Positions 1 through 8,314 of a stretch of 64,000 nucleotides of DNA are shown here, piece after piece. Every line of letters starts with the position of its first letter. Position 1 is the first letter of the stretch. Under the pieces are notes generated by a model. That model saw only the letters and a list, made by a program, of their open reading frames with translations, did no database searches and was not told the DNA's origin. Both the position numbers and the translations under genes were made by a program. Source of the stretch: Rhodovastum atsumiense (GTDB lineage: Bacteria; Pseudomonadota; Alphaproteobacteria; Acetobacterales; Acetobacteraceae); NCBI RefSeq assembly GCF_937425535.1, contig NZ_OW485603.1:1-64000 (forward strand), in the 5' to 3' direction.

Positions 1-488
1 ATTTGCTCCTGGTTGCGCGCGTAGGTTTCCCAGTCGATGTAGCCTGGCCAGCAATCCCGGCGCAGCACCGCCCACTGCTCCGGCGCACGGATGAAACGCC
101 GTCCGCTGTGCGGCTTGTCGGGCACCTGGTACCTGCGCTCCATCCGACGCCGGCCGTAAACATAGGCTCCAGCATAGGCGGGATGGCGCAGCATGTCGCC
201 GATTGTCGCCTGGTTCGGCCGGTTCCAGCGGACCTCCCCCTTGTCCGGTCCGGAGCGCACGCGGTCAGGGAGCTGGATGTCATGGTCAACCAGATACTGC
301 AGCACCCCATGAACCGAGCGCCGGCGCTCGAACACATCGAATACCAGCTGCACCGTTGAGCGGACCTGCTCATCCGGATCCAGCGCGACCTCCCCCGAAG
401 GGCGCAGCACGTAGCCACGTGGCAGGCCGATGATGAGTTCACCTCGCGCGGCCTTGGCACGGCGTCCCTCATGCATGCGCGCCTTGAG
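1..488 (-). pseudogene. Large serine recombinase, middle fragment (gene broken; runs off the window)
   Basis: The reverse strand reads as the part of a large serine recombinase just after the catalytic domain: KARMHEGRRAKAARGEL, then a Recombinase-domain stretch (LPRGYVLRPSGEVALDPDE, later HPAYAGAYVYGRRRMERRYQ). The 3' end lies outside the window. The 5' end stops where the IS at 489 begins. The upstream parts of the same gene are at 2719-2810 (GLKGTMSEAELHIL) and 5264-5669 (catalytic N-terminus), so one gene has been cut into three by two insertions. In this family ELHIL runs directly into KARM, which fits a clean insertion at that point. An ATG at 503 gives an apparent start but lies inside the IS end. 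Confidence 0.85.
484..488. repeat. 5-bp target duplication TTGAG (left copy)
   Basis: TTGAG lies directly before the IS left end; the second copy is at 2719-2723, directly after the right end. Removing the IS and one copy restores the recombinase frame (ELHIL-KARM), so this is a genuine target site duplication. Confidence 0.85.
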
Positions 489-504
489 CTGGACATTCGC
501 CATT

Positions 505-1881
505 TCAAGCGGCGTAGCAGGCCAAGTCTATCAAGGTGTTGAGTGTGGCTGCAGGAATTTTTGTCGGATCGAACATCTGCCGGGACCCTCGTAAATTGCC
601 ATGAGTCCATAGCTGCCGCCGCACGGCGGCAAGGGCGTCGCTGAAGGTTGGCAGTGATTTCCGGTACCAGCTCGCGAGCCGAACCGCAGGTGGGCGCGTG
701 GCGTACAGGTTATTGGCCCACAGCGTGACCAGCGAAAACAAGCTGAGCAGGAACGGCGTGGTACGGGCGATCGCCAGGTCGGACCACTGCCGTTGGGTTT
801 CGACGCCGAGGTGACGACGGACCTCGGAAAAAGTGACCTCGACCGACCAGCGGCGAACAAACCAACGGAGGATGTCGAGCGGATCAGCCTGGAGGTCGGT
901 GCAGAGGAACGCTTGCGGCTCGAGTTTGCCCTTCGGGTCGCGCACCAGGACGTAGCGGATCGGAACGCGGTGGCCGGGCTTGTGCCATAGGGCGGTGCCG
1001 GAGACGATCTCGAGGGTTCTTTCGCCACGACCATACCATCCGGTCACCTGCAGAGGACACCAGCGTGTTCTCGGGTTGGCGAGGCGTTGCTTCAATGTGG
1101 GTTGGCGCTTGCCGACGAGGCGCGGGCGCCCGCGCTGGCCGGGCCTTCGCCGCGGTGGTGGGTGGTAAAGTCCGGCGTCGAGCCGCAGGCGGGTGATCAT
1201 GGTGACCCAAGGGCGCACGTCGTTGAGCAGCTCGATGGCAGCGAAGCTGGCGTCGCCGACGCCGATGACGCGCCGGTCCGGGAGCCAGAGGGCCGCCTGG
1301 ATCAGACCCTGCCGCGCCCAATCGGTGAGCTTTTTGTACTGGCGCTCTCCCGGCCTGTGCGTCTGCCAATACCGCAGCGAGGGGGCCAAGATGGTCAGGA
1401 ATGGCAGCGCCCAGACGCGCCCGGCCCACGGGATCTCAGGCAGCACCATGAACGAAAGCCAGCGCAGGCCGCTCGCCTTGACGAAATGGCCGCGTGAGGA
1501 GCGTACCGGATCGCGGTAAATGCCACGTGCCTTGATTTTGATCCCCCATCGCCGCTCGATCGTGTCGTCGGGGCCGATCACGACCGGCTCGCCCTTCGGG
1601 ACGAAGGTGTCGACGAGGAGGCGGAGCAGGCAGCCAGACAACCAGCGGTCGGACCATGTGTTGCGGCTCAGCACGCGGTGGTAGTTGCTGAAGCGTCGGA
1701 CCTGGCCCAGTCCCATGACGCGCAGCACGGACGCGATCGTCCGCCGACCCGGGACGAGGATCGCGCCCGCCACCAGGACCAGCACGCGCTGCCAGGTCGG
1801 CGCGGTGAACGCCGCCTCGAATGGCTGCATCCAGGTTCCCAGCCTGCCTGCTGCGAACCCCCCGGCGTCAGTTGCCGACAT
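505..1881 (-). CDS. IS4/IS701-like DDE transposase
   Basis: This 458-residue protein should cut and rejoin the ends of the surrounding IS. It has the layout of DDE_5/IS4-like transposases: an N-terminal region (FEAAFTAPTWQRVLVLVAGAIL), a first acidic motif GPDDTIERRWG, a second near GVGDASFAAIELLNDVRPW, and a C-terminal glutamate motif RRWSVEVTFSEVRRHLG. The ATG at 1881 is chosen because GGAGAA lies about 7 bases upstream; a longer in-frame start at 1920 has no better ribosome site. The stop codon sits in the terminal repeat. The frame is intact, so the element may still be active. Exact IS family is uncertain. Confidence 0.85.
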   Translation of the reverse strand: MSATDAGGFAAGRLGTWMQPFEAAFTAPTWQRVLVLVAGAILVPGRRTIASVLRVMGLGQVRRFSNYHRVLSRNTWSDRWLSGCLLRLLVDTFVPKGEPVVIGPDDTIERRWGIKIKARGIYRDPVRSSRGHFVKASGLRWLSFMVLPEIPWAGRVWALPFLTILAPSLRYWQTHRPGERQYKKLTDWARQGLIQAALWLPDRRVIGVGDASFAAIELLNDVRPWVTMITRLRLDAGLYHPPPRRRPGQRGRPRLVGKRQPTLKQRLANPRTRWCPLQVTGWYGRGERTLEIVSGTALWHKPGHRVPIRYVLVRDPKGKLEPQAFLCTDLQADPLDILRWFVRRWSVEVTFSEVRRHLGVETQRQWSDLAIARTTPFLLSLFSLVTLWANNLYATRPPAVRLASWYRKSLPTFSDALAAVRRQLWTHGNLRGSRQMFDPTKIPAATLNTLIDLACYAA

Positions 1882-2028
1882 CTGGTTCTCCCCGTACGAC
1901 GCGCTGGCAAGCTTCGGCACAGACGGGCTGGCGGGGAATCCCGGCGTCTCTCAAAATCGGGTCACCGGCGTTGCGCCGTCCTGTCGCGCCGGTCGCGTTG
2001 CGTGAGCTTGTCGCCTCGGGAGGCAGGA

Positions 2029-2670
2029 ATGACACGCCGGGAAATCCTCCATCGGTATCGCCGCCTGCGCGCGATCACTACCGACCATCACAGGGCCGCG
2101 CTGCGGTTCCTGGCCGCGGACACGATGCTCGACCAGGCGCGGCGCCTGGGAATGCGGGCCGGGCCATCGCTGGTTGTCGACGACGTCAAGGAGCTCTCGG
2201 TGCTCTACGAGTTTGCTCTTTACACTGCCAGGGCAGGTCGTTCGCGCGCCATCGACCGCTACGCGCGTGCCACCCCGCTGCCGGTCGGTTCCGATGAGGC
2301 ACTCACGCTCGAGGCATTGCGTCTGGCCCGCTTCTCGCTTTGGCGTGTCGAGCGCCGCCACGACGTCACCGGCCTCATGGTGAGCGATCTTCGGAATGGA
2401 TCCGCGCTGTGGCTGATCGACGAAGGCATGCAGGCGAGCGTTGCAAACGGCTGGGTATTCGCCGCCCGGATCTTGCAGCCAGACTGCTTCGCCATGACCA
2501 ATGGCTTGATCGTGCCGGTGCAGCAGCAGACTATCGACAAGCTGGTCACCGGCGGGCAGGTCTCATGCCGGTCGGATCAGGCAGGCGCAGCCGACGAAAG
2601 CCGCTTCGCCGCCGAGGTCTACCGTGACGCTCTCGACAACCGGCTTCTGGATCGCGTCGCCTTCAAGTGA
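2029..2670 (+). CDS. Hypothetical 213-aa passenger protein of the IS
   Basis: I do not recognise this protein. It starts at ATG 2029 behind GGGAGGCAGG, a strong ribosome site, and ends 48 bases before the right end of the IS. It is divergent from the transposase gene. It looks soluble and globular, with many Arg and Ala residues and no signal peptide or membrane segment (MTRREILHRYRRLRAITTDH at the start, DALDNRLLDRVAFK at the end). Being inside the IS ends, it moves with the element and could be an accessory transposition factor, a regulator or cargo. A longer reading from 1678 would overlap the transposase gene and is not preferred. Confidence 0.6.
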   Translation: MTRREILHRYRRLRAITTDHHRAALRFLAADTMLDQARRLGMRAGPSLVVDDVKELSVLYEFALYTARAGRSRAIDRYARATPLPVGSDEALTLEALRLARFSLWRVERRHDVTGLMVSDLRNGSALWLIDEGMQASVANGWVFAARILQPDCFAMTNGLIVPVQQQTIDKLVTGGQVSCRSDQAGAADESRFAAEVYRDALDNRLLDRVAFK

Positions 2671-2718
2671 CCCCATCCGTCAGCCGCAGCGAGCATCCCG
2701 AAAATGGCGAAAGTCGAG

Positions 2719-2810
2719 TTGAGGATGTGCAACTCCGCCTCCGACATCGTGCCCTTCAAGCCGAGCAGAAGCCGGTCATTGAAATTCGCCGCGTCGTAAG
2801 AGCGCACAGG
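2719..2810 (-). pseudogene. Serine recombinase, sliver from the end of the catalytic domain
   Basis: The reverse strand reads SYDAANFNDRLLLGLKG then TMSEAELHIL, a hallmark stretch of large serine recombinases (long helix of the catalytic domain). It is bounded on the left by the IS (489-2718, duplication TTGAG) and on the right by the element starting at 2811. It joins the N-terminal piece at 5264-5669 to the piece at 1-488. Confidence 0.85.
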
Positions 2811-2830
2811 CCGATACCCCTATTTGTCTG

Positions 2831-3184
2831 GTGCGTGATCAGCTGGAAAAAGTAACCGTTACAGATCCGACTCACCCGTTGTTTCGACAAGAGTTCGTTT
2901 TGGCAACCACAACGGGCTCGGCTGTGAGCGGCCACGCCCATGTCGTGTACCGCGGCGATGTGCTGCTGAAACTGCCGATCAGGGCAACCAATCTCTCTCC
3001 GGCATCACCATCCCTGCCAACCAGCAGGCTGTCATTGGAAGCCATTCGAGATTTGATTCGTCTCGCATTACAAAGAGAGACGAGTCCGCCTGCAATCATC
3101 GAAACTCCCGTTGCCAAGCAGGTCGAGAACGATGCCGAGCCGGCGTCGGAAACCTCGCTTCGTGCGACGGGAGAAAAGCCATGA
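2831..3184 (+). CDS. DUF5372-like small protein, recombinase partner
   Basis: This is a 117-residue protein with a GTG start 20 bases inside the element end. Residues VTVTDPTHPLFRQEFVLAT and the following basic beta-rich stretch (VVYRGDVLLKLPIRATNLSP) resemble the DUF5372 family, which is commonly encoded just upstream of large serine recombinases. The C-terminal third is hydrophilic and probably flexible. Its stop codon overlaps the recombinase start (ATGATG at 3181), so the two are almost certainly translated together. Its function is not established; a role in integration or excision control is an inference from the pairing. Confidence 0.65.
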   Translation: MRDQLEKVTVTDPTHPLFRQEFVLATTTGSAVSGHAHVVYRGDVLLKLPIRATNLSPASPSLPTSRLSLEAIRDLIRLALQRETSPPAIIETPVAKQVENDAEPASETSLRATGEKP

Positions 3185-5244
3185 TGTCAGAGCTTGTAAC
3201 GGTCGGGCACCTGAGTCGGAAGGCAGTGATCTACATTCGCCAGTCAACGCCCCAACAGGTGCTGAGCAACCAAGAAAGCCTGCGGCTGCAGTATGCATTG
3301 CGCCAGCGTGCGCAGGATCTTGGCTGGCACGAAGCCGACATCGAGGTGATTGACACCGATCTTGGCCGCAGTGGAGCGACCGCCACGCAACGTGAGGGGT
3401 TCAAAGATCTGATCGCACGTGTGACGCTCGGTGAGGTCGGCATTATCCTTTCCTACGAGGTCACCAGGCTTGCAAGAAACTGCTCAGATTGGTACCCGCT
3501 GCTGGACTTGTGTGGTTACCGGCGATGTTTGATCGGCGATCGCGATGGTGTGTACGACCCGGGCTCGGCGAATGGCCGGCTTCTCTTGGGATTAAAAGGG
3601 ACGATCTCCGAAGTTGAGTTGCACACTCTACGCGGCCGCCTGACCGCTGGGCTTTTGAGCAAAGCCGAGCGTGGTGACTTGGCTCTGATCCTGCCCGTAG
3701 GTCTGGTGCGCGGCCCACATGGTGTAGTGACGAAGCACCCCGACCGCGAAGTCCAGGAACGGATCAGCTTGGTCTTCGCCACTTTCCTGGAATTGGGCTC
3801 AGTCGGTAAGCTGCTCCGCTCCTTTCGGCATCGCGGGCTTGCCGTGCCGCGGCTTGATCGATTCGGTGAGGTGGTCTGGCGGACACCGACAGATAGCATA
3901 ATCAGCAGGATTCTGAAGAATCCTGCCTATGCAGGCGCATTTGTCTACGGCCGCACCCGGTCCTGCGGCGCCACCTACGCCAACGGCAAGACGATCACCA
4001 CTCGCCGTCCCATGGAGGAGTGGAAAGTCATCGTGAAAGACCGTTATCCTGCCTACATCGGGTGGGCCGACTTTGAACGGATCCAGGCCATGCTGCGCGA
4101 CAACCACGCGGAGTACGTCCGCAACAGAACCCGTGGCGTGCCGCGCGATGGTGCGGCCCTGCTGCAGGGCATTGTCTGGTGCGGCCGTTGCGGCCACAAG
4201 ATGGCCGTGGAGTACAAGAACGCCAACCGCTACGTCTGTAACTTTCTCCAGCGGAGCCAGGGTGGGCCGTTGTGCCAGCACCTCCCTGCGGATCCGATCG
4301 ACGCGCAGGTGGTGGCTGCGTTTTTCGCCACGGTCAGCCAGGAGGAACTTGAGGCCTGGCAACGGGCGCAGGACACCCGGCGGCAAACGGAGGACGCACT
4401 GGATCGCGCTGAGGCACAGCAAGTGGAGCGCCTGCGCTACCAAGCATTGCTCGCCGAGCGACAGTTCAACCGTGTTGATCCTGACAATCGCCTGGTCGCA
4501 TCGGAACTGGAGCACCGCTGGGAGGCCGCATTGCGCGAGCTGCGAGAAGCCGAGGAGGCACTGACGCTGCACCGTGCATCGCGCACTCAGCCGGACGCGC
4601 TGACCTCCGAAGAGCGTGACAACTTCCTTGCCCTCGGCTCGCAGCTGCCTGCTATATGGCACCAAGCCGGTATGGATCGATCGCAAAAGAAGGCACTGCT
4701 ACGCTGCCTGATCGAGAAAGTCATCCTGCATCGGACGTCCCCTGAACGCATTGACATCCGCATCGTCTGGCGTGGTGGTGAGGTCTCCGAAGCACAGGTC
4801 GAGCCGAAGGTGTATGCTCTGCATGCTCTCTCTCGCGCCGCTGACATGCAGGCCCGAATGCTTGAACTGGCTCGCCAAGGCCTGACTGATGCCGAAGTGG
4901 CTAACGTCCTGACCAGCGAAGGGTACCGCTCGCCTCGCTGCCATCATGTCCTGGCACGTACCGTGCAGGTCTTTCGACAGCGTCATCGGGTTTTGCGCGG
5001 CGCCAGCCGGACACATCCCCGGCACATTCCGGGATGGCTTACCATGTCTGAGCTGGCGAGGCGGCTGCAGGTGTCACGCGGTTGGATCGAGCACCATGTC
5101 CGCAACGGAACAATTGTCATTGTTCGTGATGTTGCAGCGAAGCGCTACCTATTTCCTGACACCAAAAAGACCATAGACGTCCTGAAGAAGCTGAGATTAG
5201 GCAAAATCGATCACATCAACTTCGTAACAAGCACGAGCAAATGA
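3181..5244 (+). CDS. Large serine recombinase
   Basis: This 687-residue site-specific recombinase cuts and religates DNA through a covalent serine link. The resolvase domain begins with AVIYIRQSTPQQVL (catalytic Ser22), followed by the conserved DLGRSGA, YEVTRLARN and DGVYD motifs and GRLLLGLKGTISEVELH. A Recombinase domain follows (about 155-275; GAFVYGRTR), then a zinc ribbon (WCGRCGHKMAVEYKN), a coiled coil (about 395-470) and a C-terminal helix-turn-helix-like region (MSELARRLQVSRGWIEHHV). The length is normal for large serine recombinases and the frame is intact. It overlaps the upstream 117-aa gene. It is the only DNA-joining enzyme in this 2.45-kb element, so it probably mediated the integration. 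Confidence 0.95.
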   Translation: MMSELVTVGHLSRKAVIYIRQSTPQQVLSNQESLRLQYALRQRAQDLGWHEADIEVIDTDLGRSGATATQREGFKDLIARVTLGEVGIILSYEVTRLARNCSDWYPLLDLCGYRRCLIGDRDGVYDPGSANGRLLLGLKGTISEVELHTLRGRLTAGLLSKAERGDLALILPVGLVRGPHGVVTKHPDREVQERISLVFATFLELGSVGKLLRSFRHRGLAVPRLDRFGEVVWRTPTDSIISRILKNPAYAGAFVYGRTRSCGATYANGKTITTRRPMEEWKVIVKDRYPAYIGWADFERIQAMLRDNHAEYVRNRTRGVPRDGAALLQGIVWCGRCGHKMAVEYKNANRYVCNFLQRSQGGPLCQHLPADPIDAQVVAAFFATVSQEELEAWQRAQDTRRQTEDALDRAEAQQVERLRYQALLAERQFNRVDPDNRLVASELEHRWEAALRELREAEEALTLHRASRTQPDALTSEERDNFLALGSQLPAIWHQAGMDRSQKKALLRCLIEKVILHRTSPERIDIRIVWRGGEVSEAQVEPKVYALHALSRAADMQARMLELARQGLTDAEVANVLTSEGYRSPRCHHVLARTVQVFRQRHRVLRGASRTHPRHIPGWLTMSELARRLQVSRGWIEHHVRNGTIVIVRDVAAKRYLFPDTKKTIDVLKKLRLGKIDHINFVTSTSK

Positions 5245-5263
5245 GGGCACCAACATGACCGAT

Positions 5264-5669
5264 CGTACACGCCATCCGCATCCGCAATGAGCGTATCGAA
5301 CAGGGCGCACATTTCCAGCAACTGATGCCAGTCACGGCAGGAACGAGCCAGACGAGAGACTTCAATGCCAAGCACCAAGCCAACATGGCCAAGTCCAACT
5401 TCGGCAACAAGGCGCTGAAAGCCAGGACGGTGCAACGTAGATGCCGCTGAGCGTCCAAGATCGTCATCAATGATGATGACTTGGTCCTGCCCCCACCCGA
5501 GTTGGCGGGCGCGGTTGGCCAGCGCGTATTGCAAGCGCGTGGACTCTTGGTGTTGCAGAACCTGACGCACCGTCGATTGCCGGACGTAGACGACCGCATG
5601 TCGCTCACGATGCCGACTCTTGATCTTGTCTGTCGGCAGTAAGGCGGGGCTCGACGTGCTCGTGCTCAT
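5264..5669 (-). pseudogene. Serine recombinase, N-terminal catalytic fragment
   Basis: The ATG at 5669 sits behind GGAGG (spacing 7). The product starts MSTSTSSPALLPTDK and contains the resolvase catalytic start HAVVYVRQSTVRQVLQHQES, then DDDLGRSAAS, EVSRLARSCRDWHQLLE and ADADGVYD. After DGVYD it runs into the inserted element (2811-5263). The rest of the gene is at 2719-2810 and 1-488. The break falls in one of the most conserved motifs of the family, next to the catalytic core, so the gene is inactive. Confidence 0.9.
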
Positions 5670-5790
5670 GATCTGCCTCCGGATCCGCCAGACGTTGGCG
5701 AACCAACTTGCCGACCAGCACGGTCAGATGCCGCCGTCGCTCGCGCGGCAGGTCTTGCCACCGGATCCCTACCTGCTTCGGACCGCTCAT
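5605..5790 (-). CDS. Small protein upstream of the serine recombinase
   Basis: This 61-residue protein is encoded just before and overlapping the recombinase gene in another frame. It contains IRWQDLPRERRRHLTVLVGK followed by LVRQRL and a Glu/His-rich tail. Short genes with a W-x-D/E-L-P-x-E-x-R-R motif are often seen directly upstream of large serine recombinases, so it is probably the natural partner of the broken recombinase. The GGAGG used by the recombinase lies inside this reading frame. Function unknown. The ISKra4-like element begins 57 bases upstream of its start and may have removed its promoter. Confidence 0.6.
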   Translation of the reverse strand: MSGPKQVGIRWQDLPRERRRHLTVLVGKLVRQRLADPEADHEHEHVEPRLTADRQDQESAS

Positions 5791-5846
5791 TGCGGCTCGC
5801 CATCCATCTCGCTAATGCACGCAGAGCCTCGTGGCTCAGCCGCGGC

Positions 5847-7315
5847 GGGACTGTCTCATGATTGGGGGTCAGGCCGCGAGGGCTGCTGGCGGATGCTGAC
5901 CGTTGGCGATCTGAAAGCGTTGCCCGAAGCTGGGACCGAAGGTGCCGTTGTAGACAGCGCAGCGAACCTGCAGCAGAAGATCTGCACCATGACGGGTCCA
6001 ACGCATATGCTGCGACTTGTTCATCCGGCGGTTTACCAGGAAATTGGCGGTGCCTTCGGTGATGGCTGTCCCGACCCGCAGACCGGCACGATGGCGCTCG
6101 GCGTAGTTGACCATCCAGTTGGCCTGACCGACCAGATAGCCGTCCAGCGCCAACAATGCAGTCCACAGCTTACGCGATGACGGCACATGCGATGGGTGCC
6201 CTGCCACTTCCCCCTGGAACGCGTGCATGACTTTGCGGATGCGCTCGATGCTGACCTGAGCATCCTTGGCCTTGCCGTTCCACAGACGCCAGCGCAGCCG
6301 GTCGACTTCCGTCACGATCACTGCCTTCGCCTCTCGCCGCACCGGAGTGTCGGTTGACAAGGCGCCAGCGGTTTGCTCCAGGTGTTGCAGCCGCATCGCG
6401 ATGTGAAACCAATCAAGAATGGGTGGCTCGGCGACGCCGCTGGCGACCAGGATCGAGCGCAGACCGGCGCAGCCGTCGGTAAAGCCGGTCAGTGTCGTGG
6501 CGTCAGTTCGACCGACGCTGTCCAGCCTTTGGCCGATCAGCGCCACGAGATCCGTCTTCACTCCAGCTACGGCTCCGAACACCTGTCGATTGCCTGCGTC
6601 GGTCTCAACGTTGCCGACCCTGACCTCCAGATGCCGCTCAGCCTCCTCGCAGCTGCGGATGAACGTCGAGTCCACGCTGATGGAAATCGCCGCCGCGGGC
6701 GTCACGGGCGTGGCCCCCGGGGGATGCCGCAACTGCTCGCCAAGCGTCATGGTATGGCGGCGCAGGGTCTCGTGAGTCTTGCCAGCCTCGAGTGGGAACA
6801 GCTGCTCCAACACGCCGGCCGCCACGCGGTAGGTCATCAGCGCCGAAAGATGGGCTTGCAGGCGATCGAGTTCAGGAGCCGATCGGCAATGCGATGGCCA
6901 GTCAACACCGCTCTCGACCCCGCCACAGCTGCCGCAGCAGAACCGCGGCAGCCGTACGATCACCTGGCCGAACAGGGTTGCAATCCGATGCTGACGGTAG
7001 TCCTTCATGTGACAGACGCCGCCGCAGGATCGGCAAGTCGGCCGCCGTACAGCATGTTCCCTGGCCTGGGCAGCGACCACCTCGCGCTGGATGGCGGCCA
7101 GCAGTTCTTTTGCCTCGGCCAGGTTCAGACCCAGATTGGCGATGTCGCGAAGATCAGCCGGCTTCGCGATCTCCATCACGTCCGTGCCCTGGCCATCGCT
7201 ATCAGCACCGGTCCCCACCAGCCGTACAACCCATGCCACCCGCGCCATCCCATCGAGAGAATAGCGCCATAGATTATCACCTATTTGTTTCCACCCCCAA
7301 TCATGAGACAGTCCC
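5847..7315 (-). mobile_element. ISKra4-like insertion sequence, copy 1 (complete, 1469 bp)
   Basis: Both ends carry the inverted repeat GGGACTGTCTCATGATTG followed by GGGGT. One transposase gene lies between them. Flanking bases give at most a 2-bp duplication (GC). A second copy in opposite orientation occupies 28537-31153 and is also 1469 bp once its internal IS110 is subtracted. To the right this copy abuts the C-terminal half of an IS91-type transposase. Confidence 0.9.
5869..7248 (-). CDS. ISKra4-family transposase
   Basis: The protein has 459 residues from ATG at 7248 (MARVAWVVRLVG). It has an N-terminal zinc-finger-like part (CRSCGG, CCGSCGG), a first catalytic motif [14 protein letters not shown] typical of ISKra4 transposases, then TGFTDGCAGLRSIL and LDWFHIAMRLQHLEQ, and a C-terminal part NFLVNRRMNKSQHMRWTRHG. 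The stop codon lies just inside the left terminal repeat. The frame is uninterrupted, so this copy may supply transposase in trans to the broken copy at 28.5-31.2 kb. An upstream in-frame extension would run out of the element into the IS91 remnant and is rejected. Confidence 0.9.
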   Translation of the reverse strand: MARVAWVVRLVGTGADSDGQGTDVMEIAKPADLRDIANLGLNLAEAKELLAAIQREVVAAQAREHAVRRPTCRSCGGVCHMKDYRQHRIATLFGQVIVRLPRFCCGSCGGVESGVDWPSHCRSAPELDRLQAHLSALMTYRVAAGVLEQLFPLEAGKTHETLRRHTMTLGEQLRHPPGATPVTPAAAISISVDSTFIRSCEEAERHLEVRVGNVETDAGNRQVFGAVAGVKTDLVALIGQRLDSVGRTDATTLTGFTDGCAGLRSILVASGVAEPPILDWFHIAMRLQHLEQTAGALSTDTPVRREAKAVIVTEVDRLRWRLWNGKAKDAQVSIERIRKVMHAFQGEVAGHPSHVPSSRKLWTALLALDGYLVGQANWMVNYAERHRAGLRVGTAITEGTANFLVNRRMNKSQHMRWTRHGADLLLQVRCAVYNGTFGPSFGQRFQIANGQHPPAALAA

Positions 7316-7863
7316 GCAAGGTGCGCGGCAAGGTCCGCGCCCTGTTGCGGCAACGCTGCCCCGACTTGGTGGTCCCCGACGTGATCTGGCACACCGACTG
7401 GATCGCCCACCTCACCGCCTGGGGGCAAGGCGAGCAGGCCGTGCTCGACTACCTCGCCCGCTATGTTTTCCGCGTCGCCATTACCAACGCCCGCATCACC
7501 GGCCTCGATGATGGCGGCGTCACCTTCACTTGGCGCGACCGCAAGAGCGGGCAGCGGCGCGCCTGCCGGCTTAGCAGCGAGGAGTTCATGCGCCGCTTCC
7601 TCCAACACGTGCTGCCGCGCGGTTTGCACAAGATCCGGTACTTCGGCTTGTGGCATCCCACCCACCGCGAGGATGCCGCCCGGATGCTGCAGCTGCAGGC
7701 GCCGCCGGCCGCGCCGTTGCCGGAAACCGTGATGCCGCCTGAGCCTGCCGACGCCGAGGTGACCACCACGCCGCCGATCGAGCCCAGGATCTGCCCGCAC
7801 TGTCACCAGGGGCGGCTGATCTTCATCCGCACGCTGCCACGGAGACAGGCCATGGGAGCGTAA
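7316..7863 (+). pseudogene. IS91-family transposase, C-terminal half
   Basis: Starting at the ISKra4 right end, the plus strand reads VWxxDW-like IS91 sequence: VIWHTDWIAHLTAWGQGEQ, VLDYLARYVFRVAITNARI, FTWRDRKSGQ and LHKIRYFGLWHP, ending with a Cys/His pair (CPHCHQG). These are features of the HUH-type IS91/ISCR rolling-circle transposases. The N-terminal half with the HUH motif is missing, so this is a truncated remnant cut by the ISKra4 insertion or a linked rearrangement. Confidence 0.85.
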
Positions 7864-8314
7864 CCCCCAGTCGACGCATCCGTCGTCATGCCGTCTCGCC
7901 CTTGCGCGCTCCGGTACGCCACACGCTACCTCTGTCCTCGCCGCCGCCAATGACCGTCATCGTGACCCAGACGCTGCCATCCCATTGCCCAAACCCGCCG
8001 CTCCGGACCGCTGCTCCGCGGCCGAATGCTTCAGATCGCCGCTGCCGAATGGCGATCAGCGCCCGCGCCATCCAACGGCCTGGGTGAAATCCCCATAGCC
8101 ACCGGCCCGCCGCCCGTGCCCCGCGTCCGTCCAACCGAGCTTCCGCGGCGGCTTCGCGCCGCAGAAACTCTTAATTCGTTAACTCTTAATTCGTTCTCTG
8201 AGGTGGCCTGTTGCGAACACGAGCACCGGTTTCGCGGCCGCGAAGATGGAGCTGACGACGGTGCTGGCCGACCTGCCATGGGCAACACGGTTTTGGGGAG
8301 CATCCGCTACGCTG
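7864..8314. other. 450-bp stretch without a recognisable gene
   Basis: Between the IS91 remnant and the chalcone-isomerase-like gene I see no convincing gene. The open frames here are uneven and match nothing I know. The only clear structure is the tandem repeat at 8166-8195. Confidence 0.4.
8166..8195. repeat. Tandem 15-bp direct repeat
   Basis: AACTCTTAATTCGTT occurs twice with no gap (8166-8180 and 8181-8195). The AT-rich unit stands out in GC-rich surroundings. It may be a replication slip or a small binding site; nothing further can be said. Confidence 0.8.

Larger units (their letters stand above)
489..2718. mobile_element. 2.23-kb insertion sequence with a passenger gene
   Basis: The left end reads CTGGACATTCGCCATTTC. 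The right end, reverse complemented, reads CTCGACTTTCGCCATTTT, an imperfect inverted repeat of about 18 bp. TTGAG is duplicated on both sides. The element carries a DDE transposase (505-1881, minus) whose stop codon lies inside the left repeat, and a divergent 213-aa gene of unknown role (2029-2670, plus). About 2.2 kb is long for a single-transposase IS because of this extra gene. It interrupts a serine recombinase gene. Ends and duplication are read directly; family assignment (IS4/IS701-like) is tentative. Confidence 0.85.
2811..5263 (+). mobile_element. Compact serine-recombinase element inserted in a recombinase gene
   Basis: Removing this segment joins DGVYD of the host recombinase (reverse strand, right side) to the SYDAANFNDRLLLGLKG block (left side). 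CCGAT occurs at both junctions (2811-2815 and 5259-5263), the kind of short common core that serine integrases leave. I see no long inverted repeats, which also fits site-specific integration and not a DDE IS. The load is two overlapping genes: a 117-aa DUF5372-like protein and a 687-aa large serine recombinase. The whole element is about 2.45 kb and has no other cargo. Exact crossover position is inferred. Confidence 0.75.

Noticed and set aside
5869-7950. A single 693-codon frame through ISKra4 copy 1 and the IS91 remnant
   Set aside because: It crosses the IS terminal repeat at 7315; the true transposase starts inside the element at 7248.
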